Source of the DNA: Heterobasidion occidentale
Taxonomy: Eukaryota; Basidiomycota; Agaricomycetes; Russulales; Bondarzewiaceae
Assembly: GCA_039111635.1 (NCBI GenBank)
Contig: JBCAQO010000001.1
Coordinates: forward strand, 1,054,001 to 1,118,000
Reading direction: 5' to 3'
Length of the DNA: 64,000 nt
In this document: positions 32,100 to 44,200 of the stretch, one piece after another
Position numbering within the stretch: position 1 is the stretch's first letter
Layout: each line of letters starts with the position of its first letter
Translations under genes and position numbers: made by a program
The notes under the pieces: model-generated
What the model saw: the letters and a program-made list of their open reading frames with translations, nothing else
What the model was told of the DNA's origin: nothing
The model's database searches: none

Positions 32100-34353
32100 A
32101 TGCTTCGCACCCGCTGCCATGCACTTGTACGCGCAGTTTTACGCACAAGACATTCTCGATTCTTGTCTGGCCTGAATCTGGCGTCTCATCATCCAAATGC
32201 TCCTCTGGATATCGATCCCGCCTTCAAGGCCCTGCTTAAGGATGTTGATATGTCGCTTCTTCACCACAAATCCCGTCATCATCACGCTGAGGACACCCGT
32301 CCTAAGCTTCGAGAGCTTGAGGTATATCCAGAGCAAGATCTGGTAAGCGAGGTGGTGCCGGACGACGAAGAGTCCGAATCAAGGATGTCACGAAAGTCTC
32401 CAGCAGCATCATTCGGCAGTCAAAGTATCGGTGCTGTCATCATCCCTGACGAGCTCCGAGATTCTGTGCAGACCCTTATCTCAGGTGAGTCCGAATCACG
32501 CTTGTTTGAACCTTGACCTATTATATTTTTCTTAGCATCCGACAAGCACATGCTTCATGCCGATGCTAAGCGCCTCTTCCTCGAAAATGGTGTTGGGTGG
32601 GATGCCACCTACGATGTCGATTACAAGTCTCGAAAGCAGGCGGCTCGGCACTCGGAGCGAGATGGAACTGCTTTCGTCTCAATAGCACTCCCTGCTCACT
32701 ACTCCGCAATCTACTCTGTTCTTGATCATACACGAATAAGGCTAGGGCCTGAATGGAACGTCGACGCTGTGCTTGACTGGGGCGCAGGGACCGGAAGTGG
32801 GCTCTGGCGAGTAGCTCTCTCTCGAAATTCCGTCTATCTGGATTATCCCTGTATTGACTACTTCCAGGGCTTCAGCGTATGTTTTCCAACAGAATGGATC
32901 GGATGGCAACTCTGCACACGAACACGCACGGCTGATCAACTCTACAATTAATAAATACGTTGGCATCGACAAACGTCAAGGTCTAGTCAGCATCGGAAAG
33001 AGAGTATTAGAAGGTAATCTCAATAGCCTACATCCACCCCTTATGACTGAAAGAATTGTTTTTGTAGTCGTCGAACATAGTCAATTGAATGCTCTCTGGC
33101 AGAAAGCGATTCATGACGAAGATAAGGTAGCGCGCGCCGACGGAGGTAAAACTCTGGCCCTCTCGGCGTTCCTACTTTCCTCCTTGTCTACCTCCCTACA
33201 GAGAAAGGCATTAGTCAAAGAGATGTGGGAAAGTGGAGCCGAAGTCATCGTGGGTAGTTTCAAATTATGCTTACTGCTACTGCCTCACAATTGTGCCGTC
33301 TCAGGTTTTGATCGATCATAGCACCCGTCCTGGTTTTTCAAATATCATCGAGGCCAGGGAATACCTTCTGAATTTGGGAAGGCGCGAGGTTGAAGACCTC
33401 AAAGTTGACGATTCTCAAATCAGAGGCTGTCATGTTGTAGCACCGGTGAGTGATGTCTGCCACGTTGGCATCCTCCCTGATCGTTACGTTTCAAGTGTCC
33501 GCATGATGGCGCATGCCCGCTGTATCACTTAGATTCCACTAGGCTAGTGTGCGGCTTTTCACAAAGATTGCAAAGACCCCAATTCGTTCGAAAGACCAAG
33601 CACTCTGGTACTGGCCACGAAGACATCGATTACTCTTACGTGGTCATCCGGCGAGGCCTCAGACCACCCCGGTCGGAAAGTAAAGTGGGGAGAATTGGCG
33701 AAATTGGGAGACGTGAATTGGAGAAACTAGAGTCCAAGGCGCCCATGGCGGAGCTGCAACTTCATGATGAATCCTTCGAAACCTCCCCTCCAATGTCCGA
33801 GAACTCCACGCCCACTATTGCTCCGTCGGAAACCGCCGATGTTGGCTATGCAGACGCTCCGGCGATTTACCAACAAGACGGTCGAAAAGACTTAGAAGAT
33901 GTTCTGAGATTAGAAGCCTTCCACTGGCCCCGCCTGATTTTTCCTCCGCTAAAGCGGAGTGGTCATATAATCCTGGACAGTTGCACTGCGGAAGGTAAAG
34001 TGTTTTTAATCAAGTTTAGACTGCGCTCTTCATACTCAATTTGGCCTATAGGCAACATCGCGCGCATGACAGTCCCAAAATCACAAGGCAAGCAGCCTTA
34101 CTATGACGCTCGCAAGTCCGAATGGGGCGACATCTTCCCGCATGAGCCGAAAAATCGCCCACAAATTCGTCACCAATCTACAACGGCCAAGCGTCAAGGA
34201 GGCAAGGTCCCTGCCACAGGAGCTGGCATCGGAAAGCGCAGTTCAAGATTGTCTGCTGACGCCTCCGTCAGCTACTCCCACTTAACAAATGAGGTGACAT
34301 TAGAGAAGAAGAAGATGCAGAGGGAGAGACGTCGTTCACATAAAGCCGTTTGA
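32100..34353 (+). CDS. RSM22: Rsm22/METTL17-type mitoribosome assembly factor
   Basis: It starts MLRTRCHALVRAVLRTRHSR, a basic amphipathic presequence. Exons: 32100-32484, 32536 to about 32810, about 32878-33013, 33068-33249, 33305-33445, 33496-33994 and 34052-34353. Signature blocks: LPAHYSAIYSVLDHTRIRLG, the SAM-binding motif DWGAGTGSGLW, HSTRPGFSNIIEAREYLL, the Cys-rich CPHDGACPLY with LVCGFSQRLQRPQF, and MTVPKSQGKQPYYDARKSEW. METTL17 homologues bind the mitochondrial small subunit, with Cys ligands for an Fe-S cluster. The exon 2 to exon 3 joint (DWGAGTGSGLW to ASAYVFQQNG) cannot be spliced in frame with canonical ends and is a probable indel. The 57-bp intron 33995-34051 is a multiple of three, so the frame also reads through it. 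Confidence 0.9.
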
Positions 34354-34545
34354 TAGCATTTCACCATGACTTGTCTCTTGTTTTGTACATTGTTTCCTCA
34401 ATCGCCGTGTATCATTAACTCGCTGTCGACTAACACGTCTATCTTATGTTTATATGGTATTTACATGTCTGATACTTGGATTCCAGGCCCTTGTCTTGAG
34501 CTGAGGACTATCTTTTTGATTGCGTTGACTGCATCATGGTCAGGC

Positions 34546-35614
34546 CTAAGTGGGCAGGAAGATAGATCGGACATTACCAGGCATGCCACCCTTTTGACTC
34601 TTCTCGGATGTAGAGTCTCGCTGATTTCCTGTCGCGCGCTTGACTGAGCTGAGGAAATGGCGGACGTTCCTAACGACATCCTCAACAGGGAAATTCATCT
34701 GCGAAAGAGTCAGTCTGGGTTATATTGATCACAATCGTTGAATCACGTCAACTAACCTTAGCAATGGGAGCTCGGATCGTCCCAGCTTTGTCACCCTTCC
34801 ATTCGCTGGTGCCTTGGAGTCGCCGTATGTACCCAGCCAGATCATCTGTGACGGTCCCCCGTCGTTCGGATGGCATGAGGCCACGAGGACCAAGCACACG
34901 GCCCAGGCGGGGAGTGATAACCCGGATGAGCGCTGGCGTGGAAAGGATCAAGGATGCTTGGTGACGACCACTCAGAACCTGATGTCCGTGACAGTTGTGG
35001 ATGAAGGGAGTTATTCTAAAGGAGGAAAATGCACGTACCCCATCAACAAGTTCAGCGCCACCTACTATATCAGCGCCAGCTCTCTTTGCGTCTTCCGCGG
35101 CCCTCCCCTCAGCAAACACAAGAATGCGGTCCTTGGCCTTGGCCTTCGGCTCTCTAGGAAGGTTTATGCGCCCTTTCGGAATGGTAGATCCTCGAGGCAT
35201 TTCAGTCTTAATGGTCAACTCGTATGTGGCGTTCGGGGAACCAACTTCGATAGCCTATGCAGTATAATCGAGTCAGAAATTAACTGTTAACAGAAATACA
35301 TGCTGACGCACGCGCAGAACATTGATAGCTTCTAAGAGAGTCATTTTCTCCGAGTCGTATATGCTCTTGCCTGCTTTGAGTGCCCTTTGCCGTGCCCTAG
35401 CAGCAATAGCTGCCTTGGACAAAGTTGGTGCCTTCTTAACCTGGCGGGCTAAAGCAACTGAGCTGTGAGAGAACTGTCTGCCTCTCATTGCAGCCTGCCG
35501 TTCCATTCGAGTGAATGTCAGATTGATGGTGTAACAATGAGGCACTCTCTCACATACTGGGAAGGAGGAAGTTGAGGAACAGCATTGTCGGCATAGAATA
35601 AGAAGCCCGGTCAT
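34546..35614 (-). CDS. MRPL1: mitochondrial ribosomal protein uL1m
   Basis: Five exons on the minus strand: 35558-35614, 35312-35494, 35039-35254, 34757-34978 and 34546-34698. The presequence MTGLLILCRQCCSS is followed by AAMRGRQFSHSSVALARQVK. uL1 core motifs: YELTIKTEMPRGSTIPKGRI, LPREPKAKAKDRILVFAEG, AKRAGADIVGGAELVDG and TPRLGRVLGPRGLMPSERRG. The last exon reads MNFPVEDVVRNVRHFLSSVK. uL1 forms the mobile L1 stalk at the ribosomal E site. All introns (58-63 bp) keep phase and no frame breaks were seen. It converges on Rsm22, with stops 192 bp apart. Confidence 0.93.
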
Positions 35615-37895
35615 TTTCGCTCAAAGCCAGTCGAGCCAGTCAAGAAGTGTCCGCCAATAAAGACCTGAAGACACGATATAGGCGGATGCAGGCAAGCTGT
35701 CAGCGCGTGGGACTGAGAGACGCGGGTGGTCGAATTAGGTCACGGCTTTGAAGGTCACATGCTCCACTGTAAGTTCGGCAACTTTTGTGGACTTTTGTTG
35801 ATTCTTCACACAATTCCACACCCATTGCGCACGATCGTCTTCTTCAAGAAATGCTCACGATCTGAGGATAAACTTGGCCGCCTGGAGGTAGAGTCATCGT
35901 GACCATGCATGCAGTCACCATCCCAAGAGACCAAATCCATGAGAAGAGTTCAATGAAGGAGTTATGAAATACAAGATGTTGATACCGGCCACGACTTGAT
36001 GAGTACCAGGAAAAAAATGAAAGATCCTGACTCAACACAGCGTTACCAATGACCTTGTCAGATGGTAGTGTGCATGCATGCCATAAGGGCGCGTACATTC
36101 GAAAGGCGTATCTGATGGTCCGGACATAGCAGGGGCTCTATTTAATTGAGGAGCCTGAATACGTGCCCTGGTTCCCATGCGGTCCGAATGTACAGACGAC
36201 GGGGATACATTGCCTGAAGATGCCATATACTGAATAGTATGCGCATATCAGAAATCAGATTCGGAGAATGATGCGAGCGACTGAAAACGCACCGGACCCT
36301 CGAACAGCATAGCATATTCCTCGACCGTCTGTATGGAATGAAAGTTACAATTCCCGGTTGTGACGCTACTCATTGCTCACTGGGCTGGGCATTCGATCCA
36401 TAGAATAGGCGACAACGGCGCTCTTCGCTCGGGCGGAGGGGGCCCTGCTCCTAAGGGTAGTACGGAAATGACGGTGATACATAGCGCGCTGACTCACCTG
36501 TCTTCAAACCATGAGCCGACCGTCAGATGAAATCATACTAATCGTGAGAGGCTCTAGGCATCATATTGTGAGCGGCGGCAGGGCCATTGTGGATAGGCAA
36601 AGGCTGTATGAAGGTGGAATCATATGACACTTGTTGATGACAGATATTTTAAGTCAAATGTGATAGGTGCGGGGCAGAATTGAAGTTATTCTCATGGCCA
36701 GAAATTTGATTTCAAAAGAGAAAAAAACTTATAGCCTTCTCACGATCCGGCCATTGCAATGCAGACGCCAAATGCGGGCATGCACGAAGTATTTACGGTT
36801 AAAAACACAAACCGAAGCAGCTCAGGAAGCAATGGGGATATGCGCAGCGCTGGGAATTCATTCTGATGAAATTGTCCTTTCCACGGCGCGCTGATGTGGG
36901 CATGCGCATTCTCTAGATGCGCACGGCAAATACACCATGCTCCGCATTGAATTCTAAACAGGAAGGCATCAGCCATCCAAAGGATTGTGTTAACTGGAAA
37001 AGAGCGACCTATGTTCCGCATGCCATGTTTCAGGGCTCAGGGTGACTGTACGTATCGGCCTCTTCACCGGCATGCTGACATGACAGAACAGAAAGCCGCT
37101 GTACCTGTCATGCCTGTTAAGGACAAACACACGCAGGGGATCACATGCGGGGGACTTCAAAAGAATAGCGTGCGCTAAGTACGGCCAGAAGTCTTCGCGG
37201 TCGAAAAGGAAACATGGCCTTCCTTCCTGTCAGGTTTCAACCGCTACTAAGTGGAAACGGATTCGGTCGCTCCGGTCATTCCGTAACTCTCAGGTATCGT
37301 TTGGGTTGCGTGAGACACAAGGTAGCACCAGCTCGGAGAACGACGTGTAGAGAACCGTTATTATTGTAATCTCCATGACGGCGATCCCTGGCTGTGACGC
37401 TACGAGGTGACACTGGAGCTAGCAGTTAGATCTGCAAGATATTTGGCCAACAATCAATACATACACTTGCACACTTTCTCGTGACATCGACCATCCCTTC
37501 ACAGCGTTAGTCCTACTCAAGAACGTCGACCAAGTGGTTATTTTAGACAAGGCTGCTGCGGATACCAATTTGCCCAGAGAAACTTTCGTCTTTGTTTGTT
37601 GTCGGACTGGAGGCATTGACCCCCTGATACCCTCGTGAAGCCTGTGACAAATTATAGGCGGAAGCTGTGGCGGGATTGACTGAACAGAGTTCGGGATTGG
37701 CTGGGAGTGGAGATAAAGAGCCAGACGGAGACCTTAGTAGATGTTCAGAATGAGGAGTCTGGGACTTGAAAGCTTCGAAAAGTACGGTGAAGAATCAGAA
37801 AGATCATCAGGGGTCCTTACGCGGTTGAATGCGCGGAGTTTGAACCTTCAAGTAGACTTTCCAAGGCTAATTCTTCTTCTGGTCCGCCACCAACC
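35615..37895. other. 2.3-kb gene-poor gap with possible dsRBM relics
   Basis: No complete gene. On the plus strand at 36690-36893 a frame ends KTQTEAAQEAMGICAALGI, resembling dsRBM helix 2. On the minus strand near 35960-36030 a frame has SWYSSSRGRYQHLVFHN, resembling the W-x-G-x-H middle of the motif. Neither has matching flanking exons. The remainder is AT-balanced and without features; the final 150 bp are the leader of mL40. Confidence 0.4.
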
Positions 37896-38453
37896 ATGTC
37901 CTCGCTGTTTGCCTCATCGACATCAAAGCTACCTTTTCGCGTTTCCCAAACTCCCGTGCGCTACGCCGGAAGAACTGTTGCAGGAGTCGACCCCGTCAAA
38001 GACATCCTCCGCCGCGTTCTCTACCCACACACTGTTCGCAACAAGCCAACCCCAACTGGTACCTGGCGTCCGGATGTCTCTCGTGCAATTCAACGCGCCA
38101 TACCTTCCAGGCAGGCTCACGAAACCATAGAGCGAGCCTGGCTGCTACATGTGCGACACCTTCGTCGTAAGCGGGACTCGGAACTGGGGAGGAAGTACGA
38201 GTGCATGAAGAAGGCCATGGATGTACTCGAGACGATTGATCCTCGTCTGTATAGAGAGGCAAATCGGCAAGAGGATCCTAGAGCGCGGACTCCCGCGGAG
38301 GTACAGCTGATGAAAAGTCTGAAGGGAGTCGAGAGAAAGGCACTGGAGTCGAGACCACCCGGTCTATTTCCGAGGGAACTGAGGGTGCCAACGGACACAC
38401 CTTCACGCAATGGTTGGAAATATGATTGGACCCCTGTCATCCCAAGGCCCTGA
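37896..38453 (+). CDS. MRPL40: mitochondrial ribosomal protein mL40
   Basis: A single 185-codon exon with start context CAACCATGT. The first 28 residues (MSSLFASSTSKLPFRVSQTP) form a mitochondrial presequence. The MRPL40/yeast Mrpl28 core follows: DPVKDILRRVLYPHTVRNK, PTPTGTWRPDVSRAIQRAIP, HETIERAWLLHVRHLRRKRD, KYECMKKAMDVLETIDPRLY. The tail ends NGWKYDWTPVIPRP. It is a component of the mitochondrial large ribosomal subunit near the central protuberance. Its stop is only 86 bp from the stop of convergent CSN2, so the 3' UTRs probably overlap. Confidence 0.9.
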   Translation: MSSLFASSTSKLPFRVSQTPVRYAGRTVAGVDPVKDILRRVLYPHTVRNKPTPTGTWRPDVSRAIQRAIPSRQAHETIERAWLLHVRHLRRKRDSELGRKYECMKKAMDVLETIDPRLYREANRQEDPRARTPAEVQLMKSLKGVERKALESRPPGLFPRELRVPTDTPSRNGWKYDWTPVIPRP

Positions 38454-38539
38454 TAGTGAGTCCCGTGTCTTTGAGACGTCAGGATGTCATTTGGACGCTG
38501 ACATGGTGAACACGTAGTTTCGGGATACGCATTTCCAAT

Positions 38540-40658
38540 TCACACGTTGTTGCTGCGACCTTCACACCTGTTTCTTCTGATTGACAGACGTTCAAAATTT
38601 GTGAATTTTGATTCATGAATAGTTGACGAAAGAAGGAGCTCAGATCCAAAAGAAAAACAGACTACAGACACAGCACTAGTTGTCTCGAGAGAAGCCCATG
38701 GAGTCGCAAAGTCTGTGGTTCGTCCTACACCAATATTCTTTCCGACAACCGCCGCATGGACGGATTCCAGCGCTTCCGTCCACTTATCCAGGGCTGCATA
38801 CCGTCTTTTCTCAATGCTTTGCCTACACACATAGTCAGCTTAACAGGTATGACGCTATCGCGATCCACGAACGTTTTGTCGAGCTCCAGTCGCATGGCTA
38901 CTTGGTCAATCCTTCCTTCGACCTTGCCCTCAAGAATCAACTCAATAAGAAGCTCTTCGACTTCTTCCATCTGTACGTTAAGTTGCTGCAGCAAAGCGTA
39001 AGCCACACATATAAGACAGTAATGGGAATTCGCACTCGTGCTAGGAAGGATAGCTCCAGTCTGGTGTAAGGCTTGATCAGGTCGATGAGGTACTGCGTCC
39101 TCAGACTGCGAAGAAGTTCTCCGATGTATGACAGGATGAAAGCGTCATCCATGATCGTTGAGCGGTTGTCTGGAACGATCGTGCACTCAAACATTTCAGA
39201 CAGAAGACATTGATCTTACCTCGAAGAATCTTCTCAGCAGCATGCACCTCGCGTCGCTGATACGCGTCGACGAGATCTGTCATCGCGGTGATCTGTGGGT
39301 CGTTCTTATACCTGTGTTTTGATACAATTTTGTATTGGTAGTTACAAACCATGAAGAAGACGCTCACGGTTTTGTCTCTTGACTGTCGAAAGGATTGACC
39401 TCGCTGCCGGTCAACATGTTGGCGAGTACGAGGTATTTGAGAACCTGAATTCGTTGGGGCGATCCAGCTTCGTCATAATTTCGGAACGACTCGAAAAAGT
39501 CTTCACTAGCTCGATTCCATTGGCCTAAAAGTATTGAGTTGAGCGAAGACAAGAAGTCTAGATTAGACATACGCTCTCCCATCCACATCTTGCCACCGCA
39601 TTCCTTGATAATACCCATTATACGTGGGTGCGGTATCGCCGACCGGACGCTGTTTGAGGCATTATAGATTTCCTGATCGAATGTCAAGCAACGCTAGCGA
39701 TGTGAGCAGATGTAGAAAAGGCACTTTTAACTTTTTATAATTCTTCGTCTCGTTGTGCATTTGAATCTCCAGAGCGTAGATCTCCAATAACTGAGTCCCT
39801 TTTTGAGATTGCTCATCGCCGTCGGTGTTCGTCCCCGTGGTATCATACAAGTCACGAATGAGCTGCGCGGAGTGTAGAAATGAGGAAGTGAAGTGGAACA
39901 GCCATATAGTCCGTACTTTGGACAGTCTCCCGTATTCCTTGCGATCAAGCCAGAGTTTGGCAAGCTTGAGATTGGTTTTCACGGACAAACGCTAGTAACC
40001 CAACCGTGAGTTGCTGAGCCACTCGACATGCAAAGCGGAGCGGACGAACATCATTCTTTGCTTCCTCTAGCGCATCCTTTGTTACTTGATAGAATTTTTC
40101 AAGTACATCAACCTCAACTGGACCACCCTTGCCCGCGCCGACATAATCTAGAATACCATTAACGGTCTTCTCAGCGTAGTTCCTTGTCACGGCGGACTTG
40201 GTATAGGTCAACAACTGGGTATAAGTCTTGAGTGCATCTGACGGTCTACGAAGGTGAAGGAACAAGAGTTTCGTAGATTGCTTCAGCGCTTTGAATCCCC
40301 TTTAAAAGATGCAATCAATATCATGTGCTATAGTGGTGCCAATGACATACCAGTCTCCTTTCTCGTCCTCTTGATCCACAATTGCTTTGAATTCTTTCAA
40401 CGCCTGCTCTGGATCATCCTCCTTCTTTGCTGTATGCATTTCTTGAATCACGGCATTAGGATGTGCGCATGCAGAAACTCACACTTTGCAGTATAATACA
40501 TGTTCTCGACATCCGCGCTGCCAGTGTCATCGGCATCCTCTGCGTCCGAATAATCAAAGCCATAGTCCTGTGGCGCTTGAGGTTAAGATCAGACATGCAT
40601 ATATATAGTTTACCTCGTCATCGCTGCCTTGCATATAATCGGCATCATCGTCGTCCAT
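38540..40658 (-). CDS. CSN2: COP9 signalosome subunit 2 (PCI-domain protein)
   Basis: About twelve exons on the minus strand. Exon 1 (40614-40658) gives [15 protein letters not shown], then [14 protein letters not shown], the acidic CSN2 N-terminus. TPR-like helices: [73 protein letters not shown] and [19 protein letters not shown]. The PCI domain follows: [57 protein letters not shown] and [19 protein letters not shown]2 recruits cullin-RING ligases for deneddylation in the nucleus. Every junction from 40658 to 38873 was checked and keeps phase. The last exon (to 38540) ends in non-conserved Ser-rich sequence, so the true 3' end could involve one more splice. Confidence 0.93.
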
Positions 40659-41225
40659 GGCTTAGATTGGGGCCTTGGAGATTATAGTATCCTAGTGGCG
40701 TAGAGACACGAACACACGCATCGTTACACCGCTTCTCCAGAGGACATTTGGGGTTTCAAAGGCGCTCACAGTGACCGAATGCTACGGGTAGATTGAATGA
40801 TGGGAAATGCTAACAGTGAAAGCAAAGAACGGGGTAGTAAGGCGGAGAGTATCGTGCGGGCTGAGAGTGGCTGCAGTCATTGTAACGTGATCTCGCTCAC
40901 ACGTCACGTGATAAGTGACGCGCTAGCAGGACGATTCTGCAAGGACGCCCACTGAATGGTAATGGAAAGTGGGTTGGATATATGGTTACTTGGATTAACC
41001 GTTTCTCGTAATGAAGAATGGGGGGGACATAACAAAGGTTGCTGTGGAGGGCCGATAAGTCGGCGTGTCAGATCGATTAGTCATCACGCACGCAGAGCCA
41101 TTCGTTGTGGCTCAGCGGGTGCATCACATCACTACGCAGCGGCATACTGGGCTTTATCCACAGTTTTTCTTATGGGGACATCTGCTCGAGCCGACCATCT
41201 TCCACCCATCTAGTCTTCCAGCGTA
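40659..41225. promoter_or_regulatory. divergent promoter between CSN2 and FAB1
   Basis: 567 bp separate the two start codons. It contains a nearly palindromic CACACGTCACGTGATAAGTG patch (about 40899-40918) with a CACGTG E-box, the type bound by bHLH factors. A regulatory role is inference. Confidence 0.4.
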
Positions 41226-44200
41226 ATGGAATCTCTGCAAGCTGCTAGCCTGCCACGGACAGGCAGTGGTCCGTCCACGAGATCGCGTAGTAGCACCAAG
41301 GCTGACGACATAGCTAGTCTAACGTCCTTCAATCCCTTCTCAGAAGAAGACGAAAATGACCAGTCATCGTATGCCCTCATGTCTTCCCTCATATCCAAAG
41401 TCAAGAGTACTCTAGCGGCTCCGTTGTCCTCTGCGGTGGCGGTTGCTTCAGGAAACAACTCCACTCCTCAAGGTGTGCCTAACGGACATACTACAGATCG
41501 TCGACGACCCTCCAATGCAGTGATTCAAAGTATTTCCTCTACCGCTTCTTCAAGGTCTTCCACAGAACGCCCACCTACTCTCAGTATGATGTCTTCGAAT
41601 CTCGCTCCTCCTTTGGTCTCCTTGACGCCTGTCACATCTGAGGCACCTTCCTTCAACGCAGAATACGACAGATCATCTCATGGAGGAGCTATCAATCCCC
41701 CAGCTCTAGAATCCAGCGAAAGTGGTATGTATGGCACGACCATACCTGGGTTTGCCATTCAGGATGATGCCCGCAGCATCCGGACGACTACCAGTGTCAA
41801 GAGGTCAGCATCGGTTTCCAAGGTTATAAGGAGAATTCGCGGAGAAGGTAAATAATCTTTGCAACTCGCTCTATGCTGTTGCCTCATATGTTGTAGGTCT
41901 GTCGCGAGATTATTGGATGGATGACGAAAATTGCAAGGAATGCTATGATTGCAAGAGTGTTTTCACCACTTGGAGACGGAAACATCATTGTCGCATATGT
42001 GGTGAGTTCTATCCCTTCACGCTGAGTGATATCTCTGACCTCGTTCGAAGGACAAATATTTTGCTCACGATGCGCTTCAAACATCATTAAGGGTTCACGA
42101 TTCGGACACGATGGCATGGTTCGAGTCTGTAATCTCTGTCTTGAGAAGCTCGCCAAGGTCGATGAAGACGACGATGACGATAAGCGATCCGTGGTTTCTA
42201 GCATGACTTCTTCGTTCCCATTGCATCAGATGGGTTCAGATGCCGTATCCTCAGCTTAGGCCATCATCCACAGTCTCCATTTGCCGCCTCCCAATTGTTT
42301 GGGCGCACAGACGAGCCGTTCAACCTTTTTTCTATAGCTGAGACGAGACGACCGGTGTCTGGGTCTGACGAGAGTGGTTTCGGTTCTCGACCAATCACAC
42401 CCTTAGATGTGTATGGAGACGATACTTGGGGACCTGCTCGCAAAACTATTGCGCCTTTTCGGAGAGGCTTGGCTGATGACGAGAAAGATGTAAACCTGTC
42501 AACGGAGGATTTCAGCCACAGTAACTCTCCCATCGCTATTGGTTCCAAGACGCCTGTCGATTTTCCTGTGACCGTACCCGTTTCTGCTAATAGTGCCACT
42601 AGTTCGATTCAGTTTCCGATGAGCCCCGATCATGGTCCTGATAGCCCAAAGCCCCAGAGTCTTATGCGTTCACGTTTCAACTCCTACGCAGACTTTGACG
42701 TAGAGACCCCGTTCATTCGCAGCCGAGCGCAAAGTCGCATCCCAGACTCGATAATGATGGGTGAACCTGGATGGCGGACAAGACGAGAGAGCACAGCGTT
42801 CGTACCATGCATTATTAAAAGCCGCATCCGTCTAACATTCAGGGTCGCTTAGATATGCCCAGGAGCTCAATCTCTTGTCCATGTCCCATCTTAGGTTAAT
42901 GCTACATCAGATGTTGACCACGGAGAACATTCCCAATATTGAAGAATGGGAAGAGACGCTGCTCAAAATGGCGCTTCGGATCGCTAGGGAGCTAACATTC
43001 ACTGCTCACCCCCAGCGTCAGGGGACAGATATGGATGTCCGTCGATATGTCAAAATCAAGAAGATTCCTGGTGGGGCACCAAAGGACTCCGAATACGTCG
43101 ATGGCGCTGTAATCACCAAGAACGTCTCTCACAAAACAATGTCAAGGCTTCAGCAAAATCCTAGGGTCATGCTCGTCACGTTTCCATTGGAATTCAATCG
43201 TGTCGAGGGTCAGTATATGCACTTTGGCCAGATTGTTCGTCAGGAAAAGGAATATCTTGGCAATCTCGCTAGCCGCATCGCCGCATTGCGTCCTCATGTC
43301 GTTCTTGTCGAGAAGTCTGTGTCTAGACTCGCTCTTGATGCACTTGCGAAGCATAACATCGCAGTTGCGCGGACTGTGAAGCATTCAGCTGTACAGTTCA
43401 TTGCACGCATGACGCAGGGAGACCTGTTCTCTTCGATGGATAAGCTCGCATCTGAACCGCGCCTCGGACACTGCTCCCGGTTCCGCATTCAGACATTCGA
43501 CCACCCCCTCATTCCTGGCCGGCGTAAGACCTATATGCGATTTGAGGGCTGCAATCGAGAGATGGGGTGCACAATCGTACTGAGGGGTGGGGATATTGAT
43601 ACTCTGCGGCGAGTCAAAAAAGTCACTCGTTTCCTTACTTTCATCGTTCGGAATTTGAAGCTAGAGACTCATTTGTGGAAGGATTCTGTTATCACAATGC
43701 CTACTCCTGGCCAAGAAGCTGTACCGGCCTCGTACAAGATGCGTTTTGGACCCGTGACCCATGCGTTTCCCCTCAGTCTTCCTCTTTCCAATTCTACAGT
43801 TCGACTCCCTTCTTCTCCACAAACAGATGTCTCACAACAGACCCCCATGGAGACAGAAGATCCGGATGAACTTCCAGATGATGATGCAGACCAGCTTCGC
43901 CTGTCTCGGCGTATTCAGCAATCTCTAGACCCATACTTGTCCACATTCATATCGGTGTCGGCGACATTACGATTCCCCCCTCCACAGCCCATCCGCCGCA
44001 TGAAGGAATTGGACGATGAGCTCATCCGCGTCAAGCAAGCTTGGGAAGACGAATTTGTCAGACGAGAAGAAACACAACATCCTTCCGTACACATCCAAGA
44101 AATCACCGTTACTCCCCACGTATTCGACCGAGAGGATGTTAACTCTGAAATAGAGTCGCTTCCGGTTCCTGATCTTCCAAAGACCCCCACTCCAGGAGAT

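Noticed and set aside
33995..34051. In-frame coding sequence KVFLIKFRLRSSYSIW in Rsm22
   Set aside because: It has a GTAAAG donor, TATAG acceptor and 57-bp length, and it interrupts the conserved CTAEG/NIARMTVPKSQGK block, so it is an intron that happens to be a multiple of three.
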